Positions 8,864 to 17,430 of a stretch of 64,000 nt of DNA are shown here, piece after piece. The stretch lies in assembly GCF_019334305.1 (NCBI RefSeq), contig NZ_JAHWGH010000012.1, forward strand, positions 310,001-374,000, read 5' to 3'. The stretch comes from Rossellomorea orangium (GTDB lineage: Bacteria; Bacillota; Bacilli; Bacillales; Bacillaceae_B). The notes under the pieces are model-generated. The model was given only the letters and a program-made list of their open reading frames with translations. It was not told the origin of the DNA and ran no database searches. Positions within the stretch are counted from its first letter, which is position 1; every line of letters begins with the position of its first letter. Both the position numbers and the translations under genes were made by a program.

Positions 8864-9301
8864 CTACTCAATCCGGTCTTTGTCGTCCCATCGTACGACC
8901 ACTTTGACCGCATGACTCCGTTTATGTAGTTCGTCAGCAGCTTCTGCCACGCATTTTCTTTGCAGTTGAATTTGTTCTGCAATAAAGCCGGTTTCCAGTT
9001 TGAAATTCACATCCGTTTTCAATGAAAGGCGCCGTTCGATCACTGGACCTTTCAGTTCAAAAGTCATTTCATTCTTTTTCTGTTCCATAAGTGTAAGGGT
9101 TCCCCAGCCTGCCTCATCGAAAAAAGAGGATATTTCCTCTGTCGACTGCAGGGGGAATTTCCGCGAAAGGTGTTTTCCACCCCAGTAAAGAATGTCAGGT
9201 GTATGCTTCCCTAAAATTTCTGGAATCAATATGTCGCGCAACATTTCATATCCGAAGATTGGAACGGATGGTTCATGCAGTTCTTCTTTTTTTTGTTCCA
9301 A
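8864..9301 (-). CDS. yslB: YslB family protein (DUF2507)
   Basis: A 145-residue cytoplasmic protein of the YslB/DUF2507 family, recognised by its sequence and by its place between lysC and sdhC, where B. subtilis has yslB. Typical stretches are VPIFGYEMLRDILIPEILG near the start and a conserved LETGFIAEQIQLQ in the C-terminal half. The family shares the fold of V4R/haem-NO-binding-related small-ligand domains, but its function is not established. The start is TTG behind AGAGGGGATTTAC. It is transcribed against its neighbours and shares a terminator with lysC. Confidence 0.85.
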   Translation of the reverse strand: MEQKKEELHEPSVPIFGYEMLRDILIPEILGKHTPDILYWGGKHLSRKFPLQSTEEISSFFDEAGWGTLTLMEQKKNEMTFELKGPVIERRLSLKTDVNFKLETGFIAEQIQLQRKCVAEAADELHKRSHAVKVVVRWDDKDRIE

Positions 9302-9517
9302 GTAAATCCCCTCTTTCTATAAAACTATTATATACATGAAGAGGTGATTTATCATCCCATACCATGAAAAAATGACCTTGGGATATTTTGGTGATATAAT
9401 ATTTATTGTCTATTTATTAGAATTTTCGAACATTTAGTTGTACAAAACCTCGACTTTTCCATTATCAATTTATTAAAAATATTTTTGCGGTATTGTCGAA
9501 ATTATGTATACGTTTTC
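9302..9517. other. AT-rich spacer between yslB and sdhC
   Basis: Very AT-rich, divergent spacer. It should carry the yslB promoter (minus strand) but I could not pick a clear one. No open reading frame or hairpin of note is seen. Confidence 0.5.
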
Positions 9518-9546
9518 TTGACGCTTCCACTCCTTGGGAGTAAAAT
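9518..9546 (+). promoter_or_regulatory. sigma-A promoter of sdhCAB
   Basis: TTGACG (9518-9523), exactly 17 bp, TAAAAT (9541-9546). This leaves a leader of about 100 bases before sdhC. In B. subtilis the sdh leader is a target of the iron-sparing small RNA FsrA, and the AAGGGGGG ribosome-binding site here would offer a C-rich sRNA a pairing site. Confidence 0.75.
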
Positions 9547-9652
9547 GAACATGTCACATTATTGTTACAATATAAAATATGTATCGTCGTCTAATACGTT
9601 TTGAGATTCATTAGAAAACGAATTCATATTTTATCATTAAGGGGGGTAAATC

Positions 9653-10261
9653 ATGGCTGGAAATCGAGAATTTAATTATCGCAGGCTTCATTCATTGCTA
9701 GGTGTTATTCCAGTTGGATTATTTTTAACACAACATTTAGTCGTGAACCATTTTGCCACTGGTGGGGAAGAATCATTCAATCAGGCGGCACACTTTATGG
9801 AAAGTCTTCCTTTCCGTTATTTCCTTGAAATCTTTATCATCTTCCTTCCATTGTATTTCCATGCAATTTACGGAATTTACATTGCATTCACTTCAAAGAA
9901 TAATGCAAGTAAGTTTGGTTATTTCCGTAACTGGATGTTTTTACTTCAACGTGTATCCGGAGTGATCACATTCATTTTCGTAACTTGGCATATTTGGGAA
10001 ACAAGAGTTGCGGCAGCGTTTGGTGCTGAAGTGAACTTTCAAATGATGGAAAACATTTTATCTAATCCATTGATGTTAGGATTTTATGTGCTGGGTGTAC
10101 TTTCAACGATTTTCCACTTTGCAAATGGATTATGGTCATTCTGCGTTAGCTGGGGACTTACGGTTACACCTCGTTCTCAATTAATTGCTACATATGTTAC
10201 GATCGGAATTTTTGTAGCGTTATCGGTTGTCGGTATGCGTGCAATCTTTGCTTTCGTATAA
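9653..10261 (+). CDS. sdhC: succinate dehydrogenase cytochrome b558 subunit
   Basis: Membrane anchor of succinate:menaquinone reductase (complex II), carrying two haem b groups. It is 202 residues, the same length as in B. subtilis, with five membrane helices. The four haem-ligand histidines known from the B. subtilis protein are all in place: His28 (TQH), His70 (YFH), His113 (TWH) and His155 (IFH). It is first in the sdhCAB operon, with a strong AAGGGGGG site 7 bases before the ATG. It takes electrons from the SdhB iron-sulphur clusters to menaquinone. Confidence 0.97.
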   Translation: MAGNREFNYRRLHSLLGVIPVGLFLTQHLVVNHFATGGEESFNQAAHFMESLPFRYFLEIFIIFLPLYFHAIYGIYIAFTSKNNASKFGYFRNWMFLLQRVSGVITFIFVTWHIWETRVAAAFGAEVNFQMMENILSNPLMLGFYVLGVLSTIFHFANGLWSFCVSWGLTVTPRSQLIATYVTIGIFVALSVVGMRAIFAFV

Positions 10262-10334
10262 GCAGAAAATATATACGAGTCTGATAGATTAACTAAGTGC
10301 TCTCGAAGTATGGTAGAAAAAGGAGTGAGTCACG

Positions 10335-12098
10335 ATGAGTAAAGGCAAAATCATCGTTGTCGGTGGCGGTCTAGCCGGCCTGATGGCCACAATTAAAGCA
10401 GCAGAAAAAGGAACGCAAGTCGATTTATTCTCACTGGTACCCGTTAAGCGTTCTCACTCTGTTTGTGCACAAGGTGGTATTAACGGAGCCGTTAATACGA
10501 AGGGAGAAGGAGACTCTCCTTGGGAACATTTTGATGATACGGTATATGGTGGGGATTTCTTAGCGAATCAACCGCCTGTTAAAGCAATGACTGAAGCAGC
10601 GCCAGGGATTATTCATTTACTCGATCGCATGGGAGTTATGTTTAATCGTACACCGGAAGGATTACTGGATTTCCGTCGTTTCGGTGGAACACAGCATCAT
10701 AGAACCGCTTTCGCCGGTGCTACGACTGGTCAGCAATTATTATACGCTTTGGACGAGCAGGTACGCCGTCATGAAGTGGCAGGTTTAGTAAGCAAGTTCG
10801 AAGGTTGGGAATTCCTTGGAGTCGTCATTGATGACGAAGGAGTAGCACGAGGAATCGTCGCTCAAAACCTTCAAACAATGGAAATCAAATCCTTTGCAGC
10901 GGATGCCGTTATTATGGCATCAGGCGGACCGGGAATTATTTTCGGGAAATCTACAAACTCTGTCATCAACACAGGTTCAGCCGCTTCGATCGTGTATCAA
11001 CAAGGTGCTTACTATGCAAATGGTGAGTTCATCCAGATTCACCCGACAGCGATTCCCGGGGATGATAAGCTTCGCCTCATGAGTGAATCCGCTCGTGGTG
11101 AAGGTGGACGTGTCTGGACGTACAAAGATGGTAAGCCTTGGTACTTCCTTGAAGAGAAGTATCCTGCATACGGGAACCTTGTACCGCGTGATATCGCCAC
11201 ACGTGAGATCTTCGATGTGTGCGTAAACCAGAAGCTTGGAATCAATGGTGAAAACATGGTTTACCTGGATCTATCCCATAAGGATTCAAAAGAGCTTGAT
11301 ATCAAGCTTGGCGGAATCATTGAAATCTATGAGAAATTCATGGGTGACGATCCTCGCAAAGTACCAATGAAGATCTTCCCTGCAGTTCATTATTCAATGG
11401 GTGGACTATGGGTCGATTATGACCAGATGACCAATATTCCTGGATTATTCGCAGCTGGTGAGTGTGATTATTCTCAGCACGGTGGAAACCGTTTGGGAGC
11501 AAACTCATTACTATCCGCTATCTACGGTGGTATGGTTGCCGGACCTAATGCGATTAAATATATTGAAGGTCTTGAGAAAACGGTTGAATCCGTTCCTTCA
11601 TCTGTATTCGACCGCTATGTAAAACAGGAAGAAGAAAAATGGAACAACATCATGTCCCTGAATGGTACGGAAAATGCGTATGTCATTCATAAAGAGCTTG
11701 GCGAATGGATGACGGATAATGTTACGGTTGTACGTCATAACGACAAGCTGAAACAAACGGATGAAAAGATCCAGGAATTGATGGAACGTTACCAAAATAT
11801 CAATATCAATGATACAGCCAAGTGGAGCAACCAGGGAGCGACATTCACGCGTCAATTGTGGAACATGCTTCAGCTTGCCCGCGTTATTACAATCGGTGCA
11901 TTAAATCGTAATGAGAGCCGTGGAGCTCATTACAAGCCTGACTTCCCTGAACGTAATGATGAAGAATTCCTGAAGACGACGATGGCGAAATACAATGCTG
12001 CGACGAATTCACCTGAATTCCATTACGAGGAAGTGGATACTTCACTGATCGCACCACGTAAGCGTGACTATTCTAAGAGCAAAGGGGGAAATAAATGA
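10335..12098 (+). CDS. sdhA: succinate dehydrogenase flavoprotein subunit
   Basis: Catalytic subunit that oxidises succinate to fumarate, with covalent FAD. It is 587 residues, normal for the Bacillus type. The dinucleotide-binding motif VVGGGLAGLMA is at residues 7-17. The flavinylation area SVCAQGGINGAVN contains the region preceding the FAD-linked histidine, and the substrate-binding HPTAIPG and active-site SARGEGGRVW follow. The C-terminal domain ends in a basic tail. The stop overlaps the sdhB start, so subunits are made in step. The lack of SdhD and the single two-haem SdhC are characteristic of type B enzymes. Confidence 0.97.
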   Translation: MSKGKIIVVGGGLAGLMATIKAAEKGTQVDLFSLVPVKRSHSVCAQGGINGAVNTKGEGDSPWEHFDDTVYGGDFLANQPPVKAMTEAAPGIIHLLDRMGVMFNRTPEGLLDFRRFGGTQHHRTAFAGATTGQQLLYALDEQVRRHEVAGLVSKFEGWEFLGVVIDDEGVARGIVAQNLQTMEIKSFAADAVIMASGGPGIIFGKSTNSVINTGSAASIVYQQGAYYANGEFIQIHPTAIPGDDKLRLMSESARGEGGRVWTYKDGKPWYFLEEKYPAYGNLVPRDIATREIFDVCVNQKLGINGENMVYLDLSHKDSKELDIKLGGIIEIYEKFMGDDPRKVPMKIFPAVHYSMGGLWVDYDQMTNIPGLFAAGECDYSQHGGNRLGANSLLSAIYGGMVAGPNAIKYIEGLEKTVESVPSSVFDRYVKQEEEKWNNIMSLNGTENAYVIHKELGEWMTDNVTVVRHNDKLKQTDEKIQELMERYQNININDTAKWSNQGATFTRQLWNMLQLARVITIGALNRNESRGAHYKPDFPERNDEEFLKTTMAKYNAATNSPEFHYEEVDTSLIAPRKRDYSKSKGGNK

Positions 12099-12865
12099 TG
12101 AGTGAAAATAAAAAAGTCCGTTTTATCATTACTCGTCAAGAAAGCCCGGAAACTGCCCCTTTCCAAGAAGAGTTCGAACTTGATTACAGACCGAATATGA
12201 ACGTGATTTCCGCACTGATGGAAATCCGTCGTAATCCGGTCAATGCAAAAGGGGAGCATACGACTCCGATCAACTGGGATATGAACTGTCTGGAAGAGGT
12301 ATGTGGAGCTTGTTCGATGGTGATCAACGGAAAGCCGAGACAATCTTGTACGGCACTGGTGGATCAATTAGAGCAGCCAATCCGTCTTGAGCCAATGCGC
12401 ACGTTCCCAGTTGTCCGCGACCTGCAGGTAGACCGCAGTCGCATGTTCGACAGCTTGAAAAAGGTCAAAGCATGGATTCCGATTGATGGAACTTACGATC
12501 TTGGTCCAGGACCACGTATGCCAGAGAAGAAACGTCAGTGGGCGTATGAACTATCAAAATGTATGACTTGCGGTGTATGTCTGGAAGCATGTCCGAATGT
12601 AAACAGCAAATCAGACTTCATCGGTCCTGCCCCATTATCTCAAGTTCGTTTATTCAATGCGCATCCAACAGGTGCCATGAATCAGGATGAGCGTCTTGAG
12701 TCGATCATGGGCGACGGTGGACTTGCCAACTGTGGTAACTCTCAAAACTGTGTTCAATCTTGTCCTAAGGGAATTCCTTTGACGACCTCGATTGCGGCCC
12801 TTAACAGAGAAACCACATTCCAAATGTTCAAGAACTTCTTCGGAAGCGACCATATGGTTGACTAA
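12095..12865 (+). CDS. sdhB: succinate dehydrogenase iron-sulphur subunit
   Basis: Electron-transfer subunit of complex II, 256 residues. The [2Fe-2S] ligands are in CLEEVCGACSM and the following RQSC. The [4Fe-4S] and [3Fe-4S] ligands are in CMTCGVCLEACP and in CGNSQNCVQSCPKG, in that order. It starts at ATG 12095 or 12098, overlapping the sdhA stop as ATGATG. It ends the operon, with a terminator directly after it. The sequence is nearly colinear with B. subtilis SdhB. Confidence 0.97.
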   Translation: MMSENKKVRFIITRQESPETAPFQEEFELDYRPNMNVISALMEIRRNPVNAKGEHTTPINWDMNCLEEVCGACSMVINGKPRQSCTALVDQLEQPIRLEPMRTFPVVRDLQVDRSRMFDSLKKVKAWIPIDGTYDLGPGPRMPEKKRQWAYELSKCMTCGVCLEACPNVNSKSDFIGPAPLSQVRLFNAHPTGAMNQDERLESIMGDGGLANCGNSQNCVQSCPKGIPLTTSIAALNRETTFQMFKNFFGSDHMVD

Positions 12866-12875
12866 TAATTTTTAT

Positions 12876-12911
12876 AAAAAAAGCACTTTCCTTCAGGAGA
12901 GTGCTTTTTTG
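12876..12911 (+). terminator. terminator of sdhCAB
   Basis: GC-containing stem AAGCACTTTCC / GGAGAGTGCTT (one G-T pair) with loop TTCA and T6. Confidence 0.85.
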
Positions 12912-12987
12912 TTTGCCTCATAAAATACACGGTATTGATGCATAGTAGACACATATGGTCGCATAGAAAAATCCAGGAGTGATGTAT

Positions 12988-14583
12988 GTGAAACGGAGCG
13001 GAGTTTTGGTAGTACTCGTAATCATAATGGTAAGCGCAACCTCATTTTTATCGGAAGAAAATGCATTAGCTATCGAAAAAGATGGCTTACTTCACTTAAC
13101 GATCTTACATACAAATGATGTACATGCCCATTTGGAAAACATTCCATATCTCCACACGGCCATCAAGGAAATAAGAGGAAAGGATGGGGAACTTCTTCTC
13201 CTGGATGCAGGGGATGTATTCTCCGGAACACTGTATTTTAACCAGTATCTTGGGCAGGCCGATGCTGAATTCATGAATAAAATAGGTTATAACGCCATGA
13301 CACCGGGAAATCATGAATTCGACAAAGGCAGTAAGGTGCTGGCTGCTTTCATTAAAGCGCTCTCTTTTCCCGTTGTGAGCAGCAATGTGGATGTCCGGGA
13401 TGATCGGTATCTTGCTCCTTTAATGAAGAAAGGCATCCCTGACCGTGCGGAAGGTGGTTCGATTTATCCTGCGATTATGCAGTCAGTGAAAGGAGTGAAG
13501 GTTGGAATCCTCGGTCTGACAACGGAGGATACAGCCTTCCTATCAAAACCGGGCGATACAATTGTGTTCAGGAACGCCGAGGAAAAGGCGATGGAAGAAG
13601 TGGCTAATCTAAAAGGAAAAGGTGTCAATCATATCATCGTATTGTCGCACTTGGGTTTATCCCGTGATAAACGATTAGCTCAGAAGGTGAAAGGAATCGA
13701 CATCATCATAGGAGGTCATTCACACTCCAAATTGACCAAACCACTTGTCTACAACCTTCAAACGGAGCCTACATTGATTGTGCAGGCCAATGAGTATGGC
13801 ATGTCTTTAGGGGAAGTGCAGGCGGTATTTTCTGACGCGGGCGTATTAACGAGTTGGAACGGCAGATTGATCGATGTGTTGGCAAAAGATGAGGAAGGAA
13901 AAGACGTGTATCGTCCCGATCCATGGGCTCTAAAGAGACTGTCTCAATTAAAGAAGCCAATCGAAGACTTAAAGGGCACGGTCATTGGATTTACGAACGT
14001 GCCATTAAATGGGGATCGCCAGGCTGTTCGGACAACAGAAACCAATTTAGGCAATCTCATTACGGATGCCATGCTGGAGGAAGCAAATCAGTTCGCACCC
14101 ACTCAAGTCGCTTTTCAAAATGGGGGTGGGATCAGACGTTCCATCGATGCAGGAGGAATAACACTCGATGAAGTATTGGAAGTGTTGCCTTTTGGAAACA
14201 GCCTTGTGACGTTGAATCTCTCAGGAGAAGAAATTCTTCAAGCATTAGAACATAGTGTAGCTAAAGTGGATGAGGAATCGGGTCAATTTCTCCAGGTATC
14301 AGGACTTTCATTTCACTTTGATCCCACAAGGACTGTGGGGGAAAGGGTAAGTAACGTAAAGGTGCAAGGTGAACGTCTTGATCGGGCGAAGTCATACAGG
14401 GTGGCGGTCAATGCATTCCTTGCCGATGGGGGAGACGGCTTTAACATGTTTCGAGACGCAAAAGAAAATGGCAGGATCACCGAACTATACTTGAATTTAT
14501 ACGAGGTGATCAGTGGCTATCTCACCAAACATTCACCTGTTTCCCTTAAAGTGGAGGGAAGAATATTGGAGGAATCCTCATAG
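12988..14583 (+). CDS. secreted bifunctional metallophosphatase/5'-nucleotidase
   Basis: Exported two-metal phosphoesterase of the UshA/5'-nucleotidase family, about 531 residues. A signal peptide is followed by the calcineurin-like domain: ILHTNDVHAH (Asp, His), LLDAGDVFSG, GNHEFDKG (Asn, His), VLSHLG and GGHSHS. The C-terminal nucleotide-recognition domain has NLGNLITDAML, FQNGGGIRRSI and NAFLADGGDGFNMF. It probably dephosphorylates external nucleotides for phosphate or nucleoside salvage. There is no sorting signal or C-terminal anchor, so it should be released. The start is uncertain: GTG 12988 lies 8 bases behind AGGAG, while GTG 12979 and ATG 12982 are too close to it. In B. subtilis sdhB is followed by ysmA, so this gene is an insertion relative to that order. 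Confidence 0.88.
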   Translation: MKRSGVLVVLVIIMVSATSFLSEENALAIEKDGLLHLTILHTNDVHAHLENIPYLHTAIKEIRGKDGELLLLDAGDVFSGTLYFNQYLGQADAEFMNKIGYNAMTPGNHEFDKGSKVLAAFIKALSFPVVSSNVDVRDDRYLAPLMKKGIPDRAEGGSIYPAIMQSVKGVKVGILGLTTEDTAFLSKPGDTIVFRNAEEKAMEEVANLKGKGVNHIIVLSHLGLSRDKRLAQKVKGIDIIIGGHSHSKLTKPLVYNLQTEPTLIVQANEYGMSLGEVQAVFSDAGVLTSWNGRLIDVLAKDEEGKDVYRPDPWALKRLSQLKKPIEDLKGTVIGFTNVPLNGDRQAVRTTETNLGNLITDAMLEEANQFAPTQVAFQNGGGIRRSIDAGGITLDEVLEVLPFGNSLVTLNLSGEEILQALEHSVAKVDEESGQFLQVSGLSFHFDPTRTVGERVSNVKVQGERLDRAKSYRVAVNAFLADGGDGFNMFRDAKENGRITELYLNLYEVISGYLTKHSPVSLKVEGRILEESS

Positions 14584-14715
14584 TCATGTAAGAGCCGATT
14601 TTTCATTCGACTCTATTTCGTGTATATAGGTTTCTTATTTTTCAGAAAAAGGGTATAATGAAATGAATCACCATTCATTTTTAGGATATTTCGTTCAATA
14701 AAAGGAGGAGCCAAT

Positions 14716-15186
14716 TTGAAACACTTTACATACATTGAAGATATAGAAACATGGCAAAAAGAATTCTCATTTTCTATCCATATAAAAGTCCGGTTTTCTG
14801 AGACCGATATGTTCGGGCATATGAACAATACGGTGCCCTTCACGTACTTCGAAGAAGCCAGGATCGAGTATTTAAATCACATTGGATTTATGCAGAATTG
14901 GGTAAAGCCCGAAAATGATACCATTCCGGTAGTGGCAGATTTACAATGTGATTTTGTAAAACAAGTATTCTTCGACGAAACGTTGAGGATCTATGTGAAG
15001 GCGAATCGTGTTGGTCATTCTTCAGTGGACATTCATTATATGGGTCTGAATGAAGAAGATGAGATTTGCTTTACAGGTAGAGGAACCATGGTGCAAATAT
15101 CCAAGCAAACTGGAAAAGGTGTCCCTTGGACGGAAGAAATGAAGGCGAAGCTGCATAGTGATAAGGTGGTCTCAAACCCGGTTTAG
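14716..15186 (+). CDS. ysmA: hotdog-fold acyl-CoA thioesterase YsmA
   Basis: A 156-residue 4HBT-family protein. The catalytic helix region reads VRFSETDMFGHMNNTVPFTYFEEARI, with the Asp and His/Asn pattern of YbgC/FadM-type acyl-CoA thioesterases. It probably hydrolyses an acyl-CoA, substrate unknown. The start is TTG 14716, placed 7 bases behind AAAGGAGG. A possible -10 TATAAT lies at 14654-14659, with a poor -35. In B. subtilis ysmA stands between sdhB and gerE, which supports the name. Confidence 0.8.
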   Translation: MKHFTYIEDIETWQKEFSFSIHIKVRFSETDMFGHMNNTVPFTYFEEARIEYLNHIGFMQNWVKPENDTIPVVADLQCDFVKQVFFDETLRIYVKANRVGHSSVDIHYMGLNEEDEICFTGRGTMVQISKQTGKGVPWTEEMKAKLHSDKVVSNPV

Positions 15187-15236
15187 GAAGCAAAAGAAAC
15201 CGCTGCCTATTTTTCATTTAACTTCCTTCTCTATGT

Positions 15237-15265
15237 CACTCTAAACCCTACCTTCACATATGATA
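15237..15265 (+). promoter_or_regulatory. candidate sigma-K promoter of gerE
   Basis: The -10 CATATGATA (15257-15265) fits the sigma-K pattern CATANNNTA exactly. CACT stands 16 bases upstream as a partial -35 (ideal mACm). gerE is sigma-K dependent in B. subtilis, which makes this reading likely. Confidence 0.6.
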
Positions 15266-15331
15266 TTCTGACGACCGACAATACCCATCCCCGCGGTTTA
15301 AAGCTGGCGAAGGCAAGGAGGGTTACCATAA

Positions 15332-15556
15332 TTGAAGGACAATGATTTTACACACAAACCGTTGCTCACCAAAAGAGAAAAAGAAGTATTCGAACTGTTA
15401 GTTCAAGACAAAACAACTAAAGAAATTGCTAGTGATCTATTTATTAGCGAAAAGACAGTTCGAAATCATATTTCCAACGCCATGCAAAAGCTTGGAGTGA
15501 AGGGGCGATCTCAAGCTGTTGTAGAGCTTCTTCGCATGGGGGAACTCAAGCTTTAA
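15332..15556 (+). CDS. gerE: late mother-cell sporulation regulator GerE
   Basis: A 74-residue LuxR-type helix-turn-helix protein that has no receiver domain, the same length as B. subtilis GerE and nearly identical to it (LTKREKEVFELLVQDKTTKEI, SEKTVRNHISNAMQKLGVKG given in part). It is the last regulator of the mother-cell cascade and controls sigma-K coat genes. The start is TTG 15332 behind AAGGAGGG. The upstream region carries a sigma-K-like promoter. Confidence 0.97.
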   Translation: MKDNDFTHKPLLTKREKEVFELLVQDKTTKEIASDLFISEKTVRNHISNAMQKLGVKGRSQAVVELLRMGELKL

Positions 15557-15558
15557 AT

Positions 15559-15645
15559 GTAAGGGACTGATTCTGATGCAGAACAATTAACGGGTTTCTA
15601 AACACGATGCCTATTAATGTTTGAATGAGAGTCAGTCTCTTTTAG
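15559..15645 (+). terminator. possible long-loop terminator after gerE
   Basis: AAGGGACTGATTCT near 15560 can pair over 14 positions (two G-T) with AGAGTCAGTCTCTT near 15636, with a loop of about 55 bases and TTTTAG after. The T run is weak. Confidence 0.35.
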
Positions 15646-15742
15646 TTCTGTTCCATGCTAACTTGTCTTGAATTTTCCCGCGAAAAAGGCGAAAATGCTA
15701 GTAAGGGTCATATGAACTTGTCCCATAATAGATAGAGAAGCT

Positions 15743-15777
15743 AAAACAGGAAGGCTGACGCGTCGTTCCCGTTTTTC
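15743..15777 (+). terminator. possible terminator/attenuator before ysmB
   Basis: AAAACAGGAA (15743-15752) pairs with TTCCCGTTTT (15766-15775, one mismatch), followed by T. It sits only about 45 bases before the MarR-type gene and could be an attenuator. Confidence 0.4.
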
Positions 15778-15822
15778 ATAAGGAGTAATTGTCCGGTTTC
15801 AGAATGTAAAAGGAGAGAAATG

Positions 15823-16284
15823 ATGACGAATTCTAAAGAAGACCAATCCATTGGAGATTTACAAGTTGTGGCAGATATTGAGAAAGACCTTCGATACATA
15901 TCGTCGATCATCAAGCAAAAAGGCAGAGAGATATTAAGTCAGTATACCATCACTCCCCCGCAGTTTGTTGCATTGCAGTGGTTATTTGAATATGGTGATA
16001 TGACGATTGGAGATCTATCAAATAAGATGTACCTCGCATGCAGCACCACGACGGATCTGGTGGACCGTATGGAAAAAAACCAGTTGGTGGAACGTGTAAA
16101 AGATGAGAATGACCGCCGGGTCGTCCGAATCCATATGTTAAAAGAGGGCGAAAGAATTATTGAAGAAGTAATCAAGAAAAGGCAGAATTATCTTCAGAGT
16201 GTCTTAACGGACTTCTCTGAGAAGGAAGTGCTATTATTAAAAGATAATTTAGCCAAACTTCATCAAGAAATTAAACCAGAGTGA
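15823..16284 (+). CDS. ysmB: MarR family transcriptional regulator YsmB
   Basis: A 153-residue winged helix-turn-helix regulator of the MarR type. It has the recognition region GDMTIGDLSNKMYLACSTTTDLVDRMEKN and the wing DENDRRVVRI, here cited in part. It closely matches B. subtilis YsmB, including the LRYISSIIKQKGREIL N-terminus. Ligand and target are unknown. The start is ATG 15823 (or 15820) behind AAAGGAGAG. racE follows within 10 bases, so the two are probably cotranscribed. Confidence 0.9.
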   Translation: MTNSKEDQSIGDLQVVADIEKDLRYISSIIKQKGREILSQYTITPPQFVALQWLFEYGDMTIGDLSNKMYLACSTTTDLVDRMEKNQLVERVKDENDRRVVRIHMLKEGERIIEEVIKKRQNYLQSVLTDFSEKEVLLLKDNLAKLHQEIKPE

Positions 16285-16293
16285 GGGAATAAT

Positions 16294-17094
16294 GTGATTC
16301 AACCAATCGGCATCATCGATTCTGGGGTGGGAGGCCTGACCGTCGCAAGAGAAGTGATGCGTCAGCTGCCGAAAGAGACCATCTATTATCTCGGCGACAC
16401 AGCTCGCTGTCCATACGGACCCAGATCAGCACAAGAAGTAAAAAAGTTCACATGGGAAATGACGCAATACCTCATGGAATACGACATTAAAATGTTGATC
16501 ATTGCCTGTAATACAGCCACGGCGGTTGTTCTGGATGAAATTCAGACCCACCTGGATATACCTGTGATCGGGGTCATCCATCCAGGGGCGAGGGCTGCCA
16601 TCAAGCATACGTATAATAAGAAAATCGGTGTTCTTGGAACCGTGGGGACGATCAATAGCGGCGCTTATGTAGAAGCCCTTCACTCCCTTCACGGAAACCT
16701 GGACGTCACGTCACTCGCATGTCCTAAATTTGTTCCATTAGTGGAAAGTGGGGAGTACGACAGCTCCATGGCGAGCGATATTGTTGGGGAGACCCTTCAA
16801 CCTCTCAGAGATTCCGGGATTGATACGTTGATTCTGGGATGTACGCATTATCCGCTGCTACAACCCAAGATACAGGCATATATGGGCCCGGATGTCAGTG
16901 TGATCAGCTCGGGGGACGAAACTGCGCGGGAAGTCAGTACGATTCTTGATTATTACAATCTCCTGTACAGAGGTGTCCAGCAACCTGAGCATCGATTCTT
17001 TAATACAGGGTCATCAGCGATATTTTCGACGATTGCCTCAGATTGGCTGACAATCGGAAAAGTAAGAGCAGAAACCATTCGATTACAAGGTTAG
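16294..17094 (+). CDS. racE: glutamate racemase
   Basis: Makes D-glutamate for peptidoglycan (and poly-gamma-glutamate where present). It is 266 residues, the normal length. The substrate and base motifs are [12 protein letters not shown] at residues 6-17, the first catalytic Cys in [10 protein letters not shown], and the second in [11 protein letters not shown]. The start is GTG 16294. It lies directly behind ysmB as in B. subtilis. A terminator-like stem overlaps its last codons. Confidence 0.95.
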   Translation: MIQPIGIIDSGVGGLTVAREVMRQLPKETIYYLGDTARCPYGPRSAQEVKKFTWEMTQYLMEYDIKMLIIACNTATAVVLDEIQTHLDIPVIGVIHPGARAAIKHTYNKKIGVLGTVGTINSGAYVEALHSLHGNLDVTSLACPKFVPLVESGEYDSSMASDIVGETLQPLRDSGIDTLILGCTHYPLLQPKIQAYMGPDVSVISSGDETAREVSTILDYYNLLYRGVQQPEHRFFNTGSSAIFSTIASDWLTIGKVRAETIRLQG

Positions 17095-17118
17095 AATCTT
17101 GTGATCGGGTGGTTTTTT
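17080..17118 (+). terminator. terminator overlapping the end of racE
   Basis: CGATTACAAG (17080-17089) pairs with CTTGTGATCG (17098-17107, one G-T). GGTGG and T6 follow. Confidence 0.55.
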
Positions 17119-17198
17119 GTTGTTGATGGGGTGTTTGTGAGTGGGGACATCGACCGTTTTGTAAATTTCGACAATATCTTCACTGCGAGACGTTCAAT

Positions 17199-17341
17199 CA
17201 AGCCGCCTCCGCTTTTGAATCATCCAGCTCCGGCGGCTAGCCCCTCGAGGTCATAAGTCAAGCTTGCCCAAAAGGCAAAGTGCGCCTTTAGGGCAAGCTC
17301 GCCTTATGCTTGTCGTCTCTACCAAGCCGCCTCCGCTTTTG
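17199..17341 (+). repeat. dispersed Bacillus repeat with flanking 19-bp direct repeats and internal hairpin
   Basis: CAAGCCGCCTCCGCTTTTG occurs at 17199-17217 and again at 17323-17341. Between them is CCAGCTCCGGCGGCTAGCC and a hairpin: CATAAG / CTTATG, AGCTTGCCC / GGGCAAGCT and AAAGGC / GCCTTT nested within 17252-17308. I recognise this general type (CCAGCTCC...CTAGCCCCTCGAGG) as a non-coding repeat found in many Bacillaceae. No coding potential is seen. Confidence 0.75.
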
Positions 17342-17430
17342 TTTGTATCTATTTTCAAAAAGTTTCGGTCTATTTTTTGGACGGGGCTCGTATATATGTT
17401 AGTACAAACTGTCTTTTAGGAGGTTTCCCA

